DNA from: Posidoniimonas polymericola
GTDB taxonomy: Bacteria > Planctomycetota > Planctomycetia > Pirellulales > Lacipirellulaceae
Reading direction: 5' to 3'
Assembly (NCBI RefSeq): GCF_007859935.1
Contig: NZ_SJPO01000008.1
Coordinates: 62,001-126,000 of the forward strand
DNA length: 64,000 bases
Below the pieces are notes generated by a model. It made no database searches, had not been told where the DNA came from, and was given only the letters and a program-made list of their open reading frames with translations. Position 1 is the stretch's first letter. Each line of letters opens with the position of its first letter. Made by a program: the position numbers and the translations under genes. This document shows positions 33,917-43,539 of the stretch, piece after piece.

Positions 33917-34864
33917 CTAGGCCCCGCCCGACAGCAGCTCGATCAGCGAGTGCAGGACGGCGGCGAAGAAGTTCGACTGCCGCTCGCGGAAGAACGTGAA
34001 CGGCAGGTCGGGCGAGCCGATGAACGGCCGCAGCACCCAGCCCATCTGCGCGCCGACCAGCGAGAACAGCACGATCCAGCAGCGGAACACCAGCCGCGTG
34101 TGCCGCCCCAGCACCTGGCCCGACGGCATGTCCAGCGCGCTGGCGATCTGCTCCTCGAGCCGGGACTCGTCGACCGCGGCATCCGGTGGGGTGTCGGTCT
34201 CGTAGAGGATGCTCTCGGCGGCGGCGAGCTTTGCGGTTTCGGCGTCGCCGTCGGCCCCGTCGTCAGCACGATCGGCGGCGCGTTTTGCGGCGAGCATTTC
34301 TGACAGCTCCCGCTCCTCACTGGCGCGGATCAGCCGGTGGAGCGTCTGCAGCAGGAACATCAGCCCCAGCACGCCGGCGACCGTGAACACCGCCACGTTC
34401 AGCAGCCGGATGAACGCGTAGCTGCCGGTCGTCAGCGAGAAGAACACGACGATCGTCCCCAGCGAAGCGAGCACCGCGATGTTCACCGCCAGCGCCGCCA
34501 CCAAGAGCCGGGTCATCCCGATCAGCGTCAACCGCGAGCCGACCAGCGCGTTGAACACGTACAGCGACGGCAGCGTGATCAGCAGCGTCAGCAGGAACAG
34601 GGCCGGGGTCTTGATCGTCGAGGCCAGCACCTGCAGGTACGGCCCGTACGGGTCGTGGAGGTCGGGCGGAACCTCCTTCAGCAGCGAGTACGAGCCCATG
34701 CACGCGCCGTAGAACATGGCCAGCAGCACCGACACGACCGCCAGCCCGCGGGCGGAAACGCCGAGCTTGTCGGAATTAAGGAGCGCGGGCCGCGTGGCGG
34801 CGCCGCGCAGCAGCTGGTCGAGCTCGGCCAGGCTGCGGCCGAACAAACGCTTGAGGGTGTTCAT
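33917..34864 (-). CDS. Multi-pass membrane protein with cytoplasmic insert
   Basis: The 315-aa protein has four to five membrane segments in the first 180 residues, then a charged, low-complexity Ala/Glu/Asp-rich linker (about 185-245, 'ASEERELSEMLAAKRAADRADDGADG'), and one more membrane segment near 'LVFRCWIVLFSLVGAQMGWVLRPFIG'. The shared motifs with the downstream paralogue show a duplication, after which the linker was gained here or lost there. Function unknown. Confidence 0.7.
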   Translation of the reverse strand: MNTLKRLFGRSLAELDQLLRGAATRPALLNSDKLGVSARGLAVVSVLLAMFYGACMGSYSLLKEVPPDLHDPYGPYLQVLASTIKTPALFLLTLLITLPSLYVFNALVGSRLTLIGMTRLLVAALAVNIAVLASLGTIVVFFSLTTGSYAFIRLLNVAVFTVAGVLGLMFLLQTLHRLIRASEERELSEMLAAKRAADRADDGADGDAETAKLAAAESILYETDTPPDAAVDESRLEEQIASALDMPSGQVLGRHTRLVFRCWIVLFSLVGAQMGWVLRPFIGSPDLPFTFFRERQSNFFAAVLHSLIELLSGGA

Positions 34865-35027
34865 CGAGAGGAGCCTACGCGGTGCGGTAGTGGGTCACCA
34901 TTCCATGCGCGCTCGCCCTGTTCCAGTCCTGGGTACAGGGCTCCTAGGTACGGGGCGGCTGCCACAGGGTTCGCCGCATCGGTCGAGAAATATTCGATTG
35001 GCCCACGGAAAGGGCCCACGGGCTGGC

Positions 35028-37694
35028 CTAGAGGGCCGTGTCCCGCCAGGCGATGTCGCCCGACTCGACGCCCCAGTCGTGGCCGAAGTAGCCGACCGCG
35101 CGGACGCCGTAGTCGCCCTCGGCGGGCGATTCGGGGCCGAGCAGCGTGAGGTCGGGCAGGCCGACGCCGGAGTGGAAGTAGCGGATGCGGTTGGTCAGAC
35201 GCATGCCTGCCAGGTCAACGCCCGCCACGACGCCGACCGTGGCGGTCTCGCTCCGCGGGCGGGGCCGCACGAACAGGGCGGCCAGCCCGGGGTCGTCCTC
35301 GGGGCGTTCCTGGCCCTGGTTGGCGACCCGCACGCGGCCGCCGCGGACCTGCACCGGCGAGGTCGACAGCAGCGCCGGCCAGGCGAGGTTGGTGTCGGCG
35401 TTGCCGTACAGCACGACATTGCGGTTCCGCTGGCGGTTGGCGTCAAATTCCTTGTCGGCCATCACCTGCAGCGCGCCGTTGCCGCGGAGCCAGAACGACT
35501 GCGCGTCGAACCGGGCCTTGGCCAGCGACCACGCGTTCTCTTCCTCCGAGCCGCCGGTGGAGTAGACCAGCACGGCGTTGTTGTTGAACACCGACTTGAA
35601 TCCGCCGTGCCGGGCGGGGCTCTTGCCGCCGACCGGCGGGCGGGCGATCTGCGACCAGCGGCCGTCCTCGTCGCGCGAGAGCCAGACGCGGCCCTTGGAC
35701 GACGGATTGGCGGAGAACGCGCGGCCGCCGTCGAGCTTGATGCGGACCGGCTGGTCGCCGCCCAGCACGGACGCGTCAAGCGACAGCCGCCGCACGTTCT
35801 CGGTGGTCCCGATAAACGCGCGGGACCGCTTGAGCATGCCGAGGGTGAGTCGCGAGGTCTGGCCTTGCTGGAGTTGGGTCTCGACCCGGGCCCAGTGGCA
35901 CTCGGCGGTGAGCCCGAGGTTGGGCGTGGCGAACTCGATCTGCCGGGTGTCGCCGGGTTGGGGCAGCGACCGCTCGCGGAAGAACTCCATCATCTGGGGC
36001 CAGTCGCAGCAGGCGGATCCCCACCAGTTGCCGGCGCCCTTCCGCTCGAAGTACGAGAAGTCGGTGTGGAACTCGCCCAGCCGGGATCGCATGAACCGGC
36101 TCTGCGCCACGCCGACGTGGGCGTCGCGGTCGCCGTGCAGAACGTACACGCCCTGGGTCGAGAGGTTGCTGATCTGGCTGAGGGTGTCGCTGGTCGAGGC
36201 CGCACGGAGCAGCATCTGCTGGACGTGGTTGGGGTCGTCGTAGGTCGGCATGCCGCCGCCGTAGCTCCACAGGCTGAGCCAGCCGGCGCTGGGGCCGATC
36301 GCGGCGAAGCGGTCGGGGTAGATCACGCCGAGCCGCCACGCGCCGTGCCCCCCCATCGAGTGCCCCGTGCAGTAGACCCGCCGCGGGTCGTGCGGCAGCC
36401 GGGCCTGGGCATCGGCCAGGGCCTCCATCGCGTCGACCGCGCCCCAGTCTTCCCAGTCGAAGCCGTACTCGCCGCGGTTGCTGGGGGCGACGATGTGGGC
36501 CCACGGCTTGGCGAGGTAGTTGTCGGCGAACGCGCGGTGGTCGACCCCCTCGCTGTGCAGGGCGAGGATGATCCCCGGCGGCTCGGTCTGGTCGGCCGAC
36601 GGGTCGTCGGACTGCGTGGCCGGCAGCAGCGTGTACGACTGCACGCCGCCGTCGATCTTGCTGACGAACGTGCAGCGGCGGGCGTCCTGCGGGCCGACCT
36701 TGGCGAGCGCCATCGTGGCGGTGGGCGTGGCGTCGGTGTTTGGCATCCGCAGCGAGAGGGTGAGCTTGTGCTGTTGCCCCTCGCCGGACACCGGAGCCGG
36801 CAACCGGAGCGGCGCCTTGTAGGCCGACAGCGGCGGCACAGTCGCCAACGGCGAGGCGATCGCTTCGCCTCCGTCGATCGAGATCAGTAGTTCGGCGCCC
36901 GCGAGTGGTTCGCTGGTCGCGTTCACAACCGGCGCCGCCGCCCACAGCTCCGAGTCGTCGCCCGTCACAACGTCCGGCAGGGTGGCGTCCTCGGCAATGA
37001 AGTACGCCGGCATGGCGGGCGCTACGAGCCTGGCCTTCATGCCGGGCTGGGCGATGTGGAACAGGAATTCATTCGGGCCCTGCTTGAGACGCACCGGCAG
37101 TCGCAGCCAGCCTTGCCCGTGGCGGTCGCCGGCCAGCCACTCGCCGTTCACACAGACCGCGGCGTGGCGCTGGGCCTCGAGGATCATGATCCGCGGGTAG
37201 TCGACCTCGACCGACACAAACGCGTAACCGCCGGGGACCACGTTCGTGGCCAGCACGCCGTCGGCCGCGGCCTGCTGACGCTTCCACTGGTACGGCTTGC
37301 CGTCGTCGCCGGTGACCTTGTCGCCGGCGACGGGCGCCTGCCACTTGCCGCTGACAATCGCGGCGTCGATGGGGTCGCGGGTGACGATGGTCCGCTGGTA
37401 CTCGCCGACAAGGGGGAGGACCAGGTAGTCGCGGAGCACGATCTCCAGAGGAGCGGCCGCTGGCTGCGTGTTCGGGCGCCCCGTCGCCGGTGGTTGGGCG
37501 GAGTCTTGGTCGCCCTCGGCGGCCTGGGCGCCGTTGCCGGCGGCATCATTGCTGGCAGTAGCAGCGACGCTTTGTTCGACGCCTGCGGGGGCGTCGGCTT
37601 GCTGGGCCGGCGTCGTGCCGGGAAAGAGCATCAGGGCCCCGAGGCACAGGGCCGCGGGCCACCAGCGTCGGCGCGTCCGGGCTGTATCGACCAT
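35028..37694 (-). CDS. Large secreted alpha/beta-hydrolase (prolyl-oligopeptidase/esterase type)
   Basis: The 888-aa protein starts with a signal peptide ('RRWWPAALCLGALMLFPGTTPAQQ'). A substrate-recognition N-terminal half (beta-rich, about 90-340) precedes the hydrolase core: 'PPGIILALHSEGVDHRAFADNY', 'ALADAQARLPHDPRRVYCTGHSMGGHGAWRLGVIYPDRFAAIGPSAGW' with nucleophile Ser446 in GHSMG, and 'VYVLHGDRDAHVGVAQSRFM' with the likely acid Asp. A C-terminal beta-rich domain follows. The layout fits S9-like peptidases or esterases of unknown substrate. It is monocistronic on the minus strand. Confidence 0.85.
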   Translation of the reverse strand: MVDTARTRRRWWPAALCLGALMLFPGTTPAQQADAPAGVEQSVAATASNDAAGNGAQAAEGDQDSAQPPATGRPNTQPAAAPLEIVLRDYLVLPLVGEYQRTIVTRDPIDAAIVSGKWQAPVAGDKVTGDDGKPYQWKRQQAAADGVLATNVVPGGYAFVSVEVDYPRIMILEAQRHAAVCVNGEWLAGDRHGQGWLRLPVRLKQGPNEFLFHIAQPGMKARLVAPAMPAYFIAEDATLPDVVTGDDSELWAAAPVVNATSEPLAGAELLISIDGGEAIASPLATVPPLSAYKAPLRLPAPVSGEGQQHKLTLSLRMPNTDATPTATMALAKVGPQDARRCTFVSKIDGGVQSYTLLPATQSDDPSADQTEPPGIILALHSEGVDHRAFADNYLAKPWAHIVAPSNRGEYGFDWEDWGAVDAMEALADAQARLPHDPRRVYCTGHSMGGHGAWRLGVIYPDRFAAIGPSAGWLSLWSYGGGMPTYDDPNHVQQMLLRAASTSDTLSQISNLSTQGVYVLHGDRDAHVGVAQSRFMRSRLGEFHTDFSYFERKGAGNWWGSACCDWPQMMEFFRERSLPQPGDTRQIEFATPNLGLTAECHWARVETQLQQGQTSRLTLGMLKRSRAFIGTTENVRRLSLDASVLGGDQPVRIKLDGGRAFSANPSSKGRVWLSRDEDGRWSQIARPPVGGKSPARHGGFKSVFNNNAVLVYSTGGSEEENAWSLAKARFDAQSFWLRGNGALQVMADKEFDANRQRNRNVVLYGNADTNLAWPALLSTSPVQVRGGRVRVANQGQERPEDDPGLAALFVRPRPRSETATVGVVAGVDLAGMRLTNRIRYFHSGVGLPDLTLLGPESPAEGDYGVRAVGYFGHDWGVESGDIAWRDTAL

Positions 37695-37804
37695 GACGGA
37701 GATCCGGCCTGTTGGGCCGGCGAGGGAAGCAACTATCGGGGCGGGGCGTGCAGCTACTAGTCTACCTGCGCGCCGCCCGCATGTCGCCTCACCCCGTTTT
37801 TCCG

Positions 37805-38758
37805 CTAGAAATCGTCGGAGTCGACCATGGCGCCGTCTTGCCTGTTGGCGAGCTTCTGGAGGATCTCCAGCTCGACATTGTCGCGGATCAATGTGACCGA
37901 GCCGTCGACGAAGGCGAACTGCACGCCCCCGGGGTGCGCGCTCGAGAACCCACCGACCGCGCGGGGCGAGTCGGTGTCGCCGCCGGCGGCGTAGAGCGGG
38001 TCCTGCGGCTTGTCGTCACCGGCTTCGGCGTCGCCGGTTTCTTCGAAGTCTGGGTCGTCCTTGTACCACGGCGGCGGTTCCAGCAGATCGCTGCGGTTGC
38101 TGGACCGCCACGGCCGGGACTCGTCGGCGTCGAGCTTGGTGCCCGTGTTGCGGAGCGTCGAGGACGTGCCCGATAGCCAGCCGAGCGAGTGGGTGGTGAT
38201 GAAGTCCTTCTCGCCCAGCAGCAGCGTGTAGCTGGCGCCGTCCTGCACGTCGTTCATGGTGACTTGGCTGTTGAGGAACAGCATGCCGTTGTTGTCGGCG
38301 TCGATTGGCGTTTCGACGTCATTGTGCACGCCGGCGTAGCTCGAGCCGGGGCCGTCAAAACCGGGCCACGACGGGCACGAGAGGATGTCCATCGAGGTCT
38401 GCCGCACCGCGTTGTTCGCGGCGTGGTAGGCGCCGACGTCCCAATCGATGTGGCGGTAGCGGGCGGGCTCGCCGAGGTACGGCAGCACGCGTGCGACCCA
38501 GCTCTTGTGATCGCCCTGCGGCAGGTTGAGCACGGGCCCGGTGTCGTTCGACACGCCCATCGGGAACGCCTCGTAGGCGCCCTCGTACGAGTGCATCGCC
38601 ATCAGTGTCTGCCGGAGGTTGTTCTGGCACATCGAGCGGCGGGCCGCTTCGCGGGCCGACTGCACCGCCGGCAGCAACAGGGCGACCAGGATGCCGATGA
38701 TGGCGATCACCACCAACAACTCGACGAGCGTGAAGGCGCGGACGTTTTGGTTTCTCAT
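37805..38758 (-). CDS. DUF1559 protein at the end of the pseudopilus operon
   Basis: The 317-aa protein has the prepilin-like start 'AFTLVELLVVIAIIGILVALLLPAVQSAREAARR', 'CQNNLRQTLMAMHSYE' and the H-x9-DG motif 'HPGGVQFAFVDGSVTLI'. Its ATG shares one base with the stop of the preceding pseudopilin gene (TGATG), so it is the last member of the secretion-like operon. That placement suggests this DUF1559 protein is a substrate or major pilin of this assembly machine, an inference. Confidence 0.9.
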   Translation of the reverse strand: MRNQNVRAFTLVELLVVIAIIGILVALLLPAVQSAREAARRSMCQNNLRQTLMAMHSYEGAYEAFPMGVSNDTGPVLNLPQGDHKSWVARVLPYLGEPARYRHIDWDVGAYHAANNAVRQTSMDILSCPSWPGFDGPGSSYAGVHNDVETPIDADNNGMLFLNSQVTMNDVQDGASYTLLLGEKDFITTHSLGWLSGTSSTLRNTGTKLDADESRPWRSSNRSDLLEPPPWYKDDPDFEETGDAEAGDDKPQDPLYAAGGDTDSPRAVGGFSSAHPGGVQFAFVDGSVTLIRDNVELEILQKLANRQDGAMVDSDDF

Positions 38759-39180
38759 CAGGGGTCTCCCGATTGGGGGCTGGGGTTTGTTTGGGCTAGG
38801 GGCGCCGTGCGGGTCACCTGCAACCGCCGATCGGCGTTGAGCGTCAGCCGCACCACGACCTTGATGGTGGTGGGGGCGTCGTTGGGCTCGAGGGAGATCG
38901 CGACCTCCGCGGCGTAGGGCTGGCCGAGTTGCTGGCGGTCGAGCTCCCACTGCTCGCCGTCGTACTCGGGATTGTCGGTGCGCAGCGCGGCGGCCCGCCC
39001 GAGGGCCGACGTGGCGAGCCACTCGGCCTGCACCCGCTGGTGCGAGAGCTGGGTGCGCTGCCGCTGCTGCAGGGCGTCCCGCGCCCAGACGGTGAACAGC
39101 GAGCCCGCCAGCGCGAACAACGCCAGCACCGCGATGATCGAGAACCCGCGCTGGCGGCGGGCCGGCAGCCGGTTGGTCAT
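38758..39180 (-). CDS. Pseudopilin-like small protein (GspK/PilX-like position)
   Basis: The 140-aa protein has a basic leader ('MTNRLPARRQRG') and then 'FSIIAVLALFALAGSLFTVWA', a prepilin-like hydrophobic helix, but without the Glu at +5 typical of major pilins; absence of Glu5 is a feature of GspK-like minor pseudopilins. The rest is short: 'LSHQRVQAEWLATSALGRAAALR' and a beta-rich tail. 'QRVQAEWLA.SAL.RA' resembles the start of GspK/PilX-like proteins. It overlaps the preceding pseudopilin by 4 bp. Confidence 0.7.
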   Translation of the reverse strand: MTNRLPARRQRGFSIIAVLALFALAGSLFTVWARDALQQRQRTQLSHQRVQAEWLATSALGRAAALRTDNPEYDGEQWELDRQQLGQPYAAEVAISLEPNDAPTTIKVVVRLTLNADRRLQVTRTAPLAQTNPSPQSGDP

Positions 39181-39680
39181 GGCGATCCTCCTGGGGCCAG
39201 CAGCCGCCGGGCCGAGCCCAGCCGGGCCGCGATCGGCAGCGAGTGGGTGGCGTCGAGCGTGATCGACAACTGGTACACCGCGGGGGCCGACGTCTGTCCC
39301 GCGTCGCACGCGACCGTTGCGCCGGCCGGCAATCGGAAGGGCAGGGCGCCCTCGCTCGACTCGCGGACGCCGCCGCCGGGCTCGAACCGGTAGCGGACTT
39401 CCTCTTCCTGCGGCGAGGTCAGAACGAGCTCCGTTGCTTCGTCGTCGAACTGCGCCTGGTCGGCGGCGTGCAGGTCGGCGCGGAGCCGCCTGACAAGCAG
39501 GTCGACCTGCTCGGCCGCGTCGGCGCGGTTCTTCACCCGGCCGTTGACGCTCAGCAGCGTCGCGGCGCCGGACACGACCGCGCCCATGACGACCGAGCCA
39601 ATCGCGATCACCACCAGCATCTCGACGAGGCTGATGCCGCGGCGTGGCCGGCAGGTGGTAGCGGGGGCAGAGCGGCTCAT
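39177..39680 (-). CDS. Minor pseudopilin (GspJ/PilW-like)
   Basis: The 167-aa protein has a prepilin signal 'RRGISLVEMLVVIAIGSVVMGAVVSGA' with Glu5. The body, 'VDLLVRRLRADLHAADQAQFDDEATELVLTSPQEEEVRYRFE', is typical of GspJ-like minor pseudopilins ('R.L..DLR.A'). It overlaps genes on both sides by 4 bp. Confidence 0.8.
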   Translation of the reverse strand: MSRSAPATTCRPRRGISLVEMLVVIAIGSVVMGAVVSGAATLLSVNGRVKNRADAAEQVDLLVRRLRADLHAADQAQFDDEATELVLTSPQEEEVRYRFEPGGGVRESSEGALPFRLPAGATVACDAGQTSAPAVYQLSITLDATHSLPIAARLGSARRLLAPGGSP

Positions 39681-40120
39681 TCGTTGGCCTCCGGGGTGCG
39701 GTAGACGAAGGCCCGCAGGCTCAACTGCTGCGGCTTGGCAGCCGCGAGAGGCGACCAGCCGAGCGAGAGGTTGATCTGCCTCGCCGCTGGTTCGCCGGGA
39801 GCCTCAGTGACCTCGACGTCGAGTTCCGGGGACGGGAGTCGGAGAGAGTCGACACGTTCACCAAGGTCCGCGGCGAGTGTTTCAGTGCTGAGCTGCTCCC
39901 ACGGCCGGGCGGAAGCGTGCTCCATCAGGTTCGACAGGGTGGCGCTGGCCAACCGCTGCTGCCAACGCAGCTCGCTCTGCCGGTCTACCAGCAGCGTCAT
40001 CTTGGCGACCAGCGTCAGCAGCACCGACAGCATCACCAGGCTGCCGACGCACTCCAGGATGGTCACGCCCGAGCGGCGTGCGGGCAGGCGTCGGATTCTG
40101 AGAATTGAGGTTCGTGTCAT
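39677..40120 (-). CDS. Minor pseudopilin (GspI/PilV-like)
   Basis: The 147-aa protein has a prepilin signal 'RRSGVTILECVGSLVMLSVLLTLVAKM' with Glu5, and a body with 'RWQQRLASATLSNLMEHA' that resembles GspI/PilV minor pilins (which keep a conserved 'A..LA.N.ME' helix). The ATG at 40120 overlaps the preceding GspF-like gene by 4 bp. Confidence 0.8.
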   Translation of the reverse strand: MTRTSILRIRRLPARRSGVTILECVGSLVMLSVLLTLVAKMTLLVDRQSELRWQQRLASATLSNLMEHASARPWEQLSTETLAADLGERVDSLRLPSPELDVEVTEAPGEPAARQINLSLGWSPLAAAKPQQLSLRAFVYRTPEANE

Positions 40121-41370
40121 GACAGCGACTCGATGAGGACGACCAGGGGGCTGAACATCGCGACACAAAACCACAGCACCAGCAGCCCCACCAGCAGGGT
40201 GCCGATCACCGTCGTGATGCTGCGGATTGATTCCCACCGGGCCACCGAGCGGTTGATCAACCGCTCGGCGAGCGCACGCAGCGCCCACGGCAGGTTCTGC
40301 GCGGCCTCGGCGGCTGTGATCAGCGAGAGCTCGCTCCGCTTGAGAAGGCCCGCGGACGCGAGGGCGTCTTTCCAATTGGCCCCGCTGGCCGCCGACCGCA
40401 GCGCGCGTCGCAGCGGGCGGTCGAAGCACCCCACCGGGAAGCGGGGCTGGCCCAGCCCCAGGTGCTGCAGCGTTTTGGCGAACGGCTGGTCGCGTTCGGC
40501 GGCGAGCGCCAGCAGCCTCAGCAGCTGGGCTCGGTGACGCGAGAACATCAGCCGGTCGGTCACCGCCTGCAAGATGGGCACGTCGGTCAGGTAGAAGAAG
40601 AACACGCTCACTAGGAGCAGGACCAGCAGCGGCAGCGCGACGACCAGCAGCACCGGCAGGGGGCCGTTGGTGATCGCAAAGAACGCTTCGGTTGAGTCGG
40701 GAAGGTCGATGGAGAAATCGACGAATATCTGTTGGTAGGACGGCGCGATCCAGACTGTCATGAACGCGGCGACCGCCATCCCACTGATGACCACCCACAC
40801 GAGGTAGCCGAGGTTGTCCGACCACCCAGGCGACGGGTCGAGCGCCTGCTGCGAGGCGTCGTTCGGTTCGATCGCCAGCACGCCGTCGTCCTTGCCGAGC
40901 GCCGCGAAGCCCTGGGCCTCGCGGGGGAACGCCCGCCGCCAGATCGCGACCGCCATCGGCAGCGGTTCCCCCTGGGTCACCTGCCACGCAAACCCGTCGA
41001 GTTCTCTGCGGGCGACTCCGGAGAATCGGCTTTGCTGCAGCTTCACCATCTCGGCGACGTTGTGCCCGTGGCGGGCCGCCTGATTGAGGATGCCCCAGGC
41101 GGCGTGCCGCTGCACGCGGCGGCGGGACTGAGTGTATTCGAGCAACGCAATGCCGATCATGGTCGCCAGCAGCACGCCGAACAGCAGGTTGAGCAGCGAG
41201 AACGCGGTAGCCCCGACTACGATCGCCACCCAGCTGAGCAGGTTGATGATCGAGTAGAGGTCGTCCCCCGTGTCGGGGCCGCGGGCGCCGTACGCAAGAC
41301 GCAACGCGAACCGCGTCAGCACGCCGGCGACCGCCACCAGGGACAGCAGGACAAGGATGGGGTAAAACAT
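40117..41370 (-). CDS. GspF-like inner membrane platform protein (third copy)
   Basis: The 417-aa protein is longer and more diverged than the other two GspF-like proteins. It has an N-terminal membrane region ('LYSIINLLSWVAIVVGATAFSLLNLLFGVLLATMIGIALLEY'), then the GspF-type helical domain 'AARHGHNVAEMVKLQQSRFSG', a second half with 'LLRLLALAAERDQPFAKTLQHLGLG' and a C-terminal membrane helix. The GspF fold (T2SSF domain) is recognisable in the 'G.sl.eAL' helix repeats only weakly. It lies 6 bp after the preceding GspF gene and overlaps the pseudopilin gene by 4 bp. Confidence 0.75.
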   Translation of the reverse strand: MFYPILVLLSLVAVAGVLTRFALRLAYGARGPDTGDDLYSIINLLSWVAIVVGATAFSLLNLLFGVLLATMIGIALLEYTQSRRRVQRHAAWGILNQAARHGHNVAEMVKLQQSRFSGVARRELDGFAWQVTQGEPLPMAVAIWRRAFPREAQGFAALGKDDGVLAIEPNDASQQALDPSPGWSDNLGYLVWVVISGMAVAAFMTVWIAPSYQQIFVDFSIDLPDSTEAFFAITNGPLPVLLVVALPLLVLLLVSVFFFYLTDVPILQAVTDRLMFSRHRAQLLRLLALAAERDQPFAKTLQHLGLGQPRFPVGCFDRPLRRALRSAASGANWKDALASAGLLKRSELSLITAAEAAQNLPWALRALAERLINRSVARWESIRSITTVIGTLLVGLLVLWFCVAMFSPLVVLIESLS

Positions 41371-41376
41371 GGTGGG

Positions 41377-42429
41377 CTACCCGCTCAGGTTCTGGACAAG
41401 TGAGACGAGCGGCAGGAACAACGCGAGCACCGAAAAGAACACCGCCCCGATCACCAGCGCGAAGGTGAGCGGCGGGACCACACGCTGCACCAGCTGCACC
41501 AGGTGCCGTGTCTGGATCCAGTAGGTCTGGCTCGCCTCGGTGAGCGCGGCGGGGAGCTGGCCGTTCTTCTCCCCCCAGTGGACGAGCGCGGTGAGCGAGC
41601 GTTCGAAATGCCGGCTGGCGGCCATCGCCTGCGCGATGGACTCACCCGCCTCGCACCGCCGCGCGACCAGCCGGGTGGCGTGGGCCAGGTTGCGGTCGGC
41701 CAGGCCGGCCGCCGCGGCCCGCAGCGCCTGCGGGGCCTGCATGCCGGCCGCGGTGTACGCCGACAGCAGTTGTGAGAATGACTGGTGCCCGAAGCTGACC
41801 CACAGGCGTCCCACCAGTGGCGCTGCGGTCGCCAGCCAGTGCACCCACCGGCCAACGCCGGGGATTCGTGACAGGATCAGCGCCGCTACGATCAACACAA
41901 AGAGCGTCAGCACGATCCCGGGCAACGCCGCGCCCGCGTTCAGCAACACCACGGTCATCACCGGCAGGTCCAATCCAAAGTCGTTGAAGATCGCGCAGAA
42001 CTCGGGGAAGACCACGTAAGAAAATAGGCTGAACACCAACAGCACCGCCGCCAGGAAGATCGCGGGGTACGCCAGGATGGCGAGGGTCTCGAGGGTCAGG
42101 CCGGCGGACGACGCGTTGGCGGCGGTGGCGGCCGGCAGCGCGGTCCGCAGGTCGTCCGATTCGGCCGCCACGGCGAGCTGCCGACGCAGCCGGCGAGGCA
42201 GCTTGTCCTGGGCGGCGGCGAACGCCTGTTTCAGGTCGTCGCCTGCCTCGACGCGGTCGGCCATCAGCCCCAGTCCCGCCGCCGCGCGGCCCCCCTGCTC
42301 CTCGGCCAGCGCCCGCAGCATCTGCGGCAGCGGCAGCCGCTGGTCGAGCCAGATTGCAAGCCGCGACGCGGGGTCGTCCGGCCAGTCGGCGAACCTCGAG
42401 GGCGTCTGGTGGCTGCTGGTGAGTGACAT
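41377..42429 (-). CDS. GspF-like inner membrane platform protein (second copy)
   Basis: The 350-aa protein has the two T2SSF domains: 'LAIWLDQRLPLPQMLRALAEEQGGRAAAGLGLMADRVEAGDDLKQAFAA' and, near the C-terminus, 'FSQLLSAYTAAGMQAPQALRAAAAGLADRNLAHATRLVARRCEAGESIAQAM', plus membrane segments 'ILAYPAIFLAAVLLVFSLFSYVV', 'LNAGAALPGIVLTLFVLIVAALIL' and 'PLTFALVIGAVFFSVLALFLPLV'. GspF contacts the GspE ATPase and the pseudopilus base. Spacing to the upstream gene is 60 bp. Confidence 0.9.
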   Translation of the reverse strand: MSLTSSHQTPSRFADWPDDPASRLAIWLDQRLPLPQMLRALAEEQGGRAAAGLGLMADRVEAGDDLKQAFAAAQDKLPRRLRRQLAVAAESDDLRTALPAATAANASSAGLTLETLAILAYPAIFLAAVLLVFSLFSYVVFPEFCAIFNDFGLDLPVMTVVLLNAGAALPGIVLTLFVLIVAALILSRIPGVGRWVHWLATAAPLVGRLWVSFGHQSFSQLLSAYTAAGMQAPQALRAAAAGLADRNLAHATRLVARRCEAGESIAQAMAASRHFERSLTALVHWGEKNGQLPAALTEASQTYWIQTRHLVQLVQRVVPPLTFALVIGAVFFSVLALFLPLVSLVQNLSG

Positions 42430-42489
42430 GAGAGATTGGAACGCGGAGCTTTTGGGGTGGGTGGCGAACGGCAGATGCGGGGGCGGGGT

Positions 42490-43527
42490 TTAGGGGAGCG
42501 CCAGCTTGTTGAGCGCAGAGAAGTAGGGGCCGAGCATCAGCAACCCGTACGCGGCGACCGCGACTCCGCCGATCGTGGCGGTGGTGGCGGCCGGGAGCAG
42601 CAGTGACAGCCCGTTGATCGCCGACAACGCGCGGCGGTGGTAGGACTGGGCCGCCTGCTGCAGCAGGGCGGCCATCGAGTCGGCGTCGGCGCCGGTCAGC
42701 AGCGCCATCCGGACCAGCGGCGGGAGGAGCCGGAGCGAGGCCCCGCCGGCCGCGATCGGGTGGCCGACCTCGATCTCCGAGGCGAGCCCGCCGGCCGCCG
42801 CGGTGAGCGGCCGCCAGTCGACCGCGTCGGCAGCCATCCGCAACGCGTCCGGCATCGGCGTGCGGTGCGCGACCAGCAGCGAAAGCAGGTCGGCAAAGTT
42901 GGCGGACGCCGTCGAGCGGCAGGCGGAGTTCACGCCGGGTAGGCGGTCGAGCACACCGAGCCCGGTAGCGTACGAGCGGCCTGTCCGGGCCGAACCCCAG
43001 AGGGTGAATAGCTCCGCCCCGAACAACACCAGCGGGACGCTCACCAGCAACAGCCAGAAGCCCACGCCGTCGGCGCGGAGCCACTCGAGCGTCGGCGGCA
43101 TGGACGGGTCTACCCAGTCGAACCTGGGGGCGAAGGTCCGGGCGGCGGCCACCGCCAACACCCACGCCATGGAGGCCACAAACAACGGGTAGGAGAACGA
43201 GTTCAGCACCCGCCAGCGGAGCGCCTGCATCCGCGTTAGTGATTCGCTCAGGCCCTCGAGCGCCGACGTTAGTTTCCCCGAGTTGACCCCCGCGGCAACG
43301 ACCGCCGTGTAGAAGCGGGGCAGCCTGGCCTGCTGAGCGGCGACCGCCTGGTCGAGCGGTTTGCCCCGCTCGAGCTCGTGGGCAATCAGCTCTGCCAGCA
43401 TCGCCGCGCCCGACGGCATCTGCCGGGCGGCGGCGGCCAGCTCGGCCGCAATCGGCGCCTTTGCACGGGCGATCGCCAGGATCTCCTGGTTCAGCGCGAT
43501 CAGGTCTTGGATCGAGGCGCCCGCCAT
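42490..43527 (-). CDS. GspF-like inner membrane platform protein (first copy)
   Basis: The 345-aa protein has the T2SSF pattern: 'AELIAHELERGKPLDQAVAAQQARLPRFYTAVVAAGVNSGKLTSALEGLSESL' in the first half and 'DLLSLLVAHRTPMPDALRMAADAVDWRPLTAAAGGLASEIEVGHPIAAGG' in the second, with membrane segments around 'VLNSFSYPLFVASMAWVLAVAAA' and 'SLLLPAATTATIGGVAVAAYGLLML'. It starts 12 bp after the GspE gene, the usual E-F order. Confidence 0.9.
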   Translation of the reverse strand: MAGASIQDLIALNQEILAIARAKAPIAAELAAAARQMPSGAAMLAELIAHELERGKPLDQAVAAQQARLPRFYTAVVAAGVNSGKLTSALEGLSESLTRMQALRWRVLNSFSYPLFVASMAWVLAVAAARTFAPRFDWVDPSMPPTLEWLRADGVGFWLLLVSVPLVLFGAELFTLWGSARTGRSYATGLGVLDRLPGVNSACRSTASANFADLLSLLVAHRTPMPDALRMAADAVDWRPLTAAAGGLASEIEVGHPIAAGGASLRLLPPLVRMALLTGADADSMAALLQQAAQSYHRRALSAINGLSLLLPAATTATIGGVAVAAYGLLMLGPYFSALNKLALP

Positions 43528-43539
43528 GCCAGTCGCGTC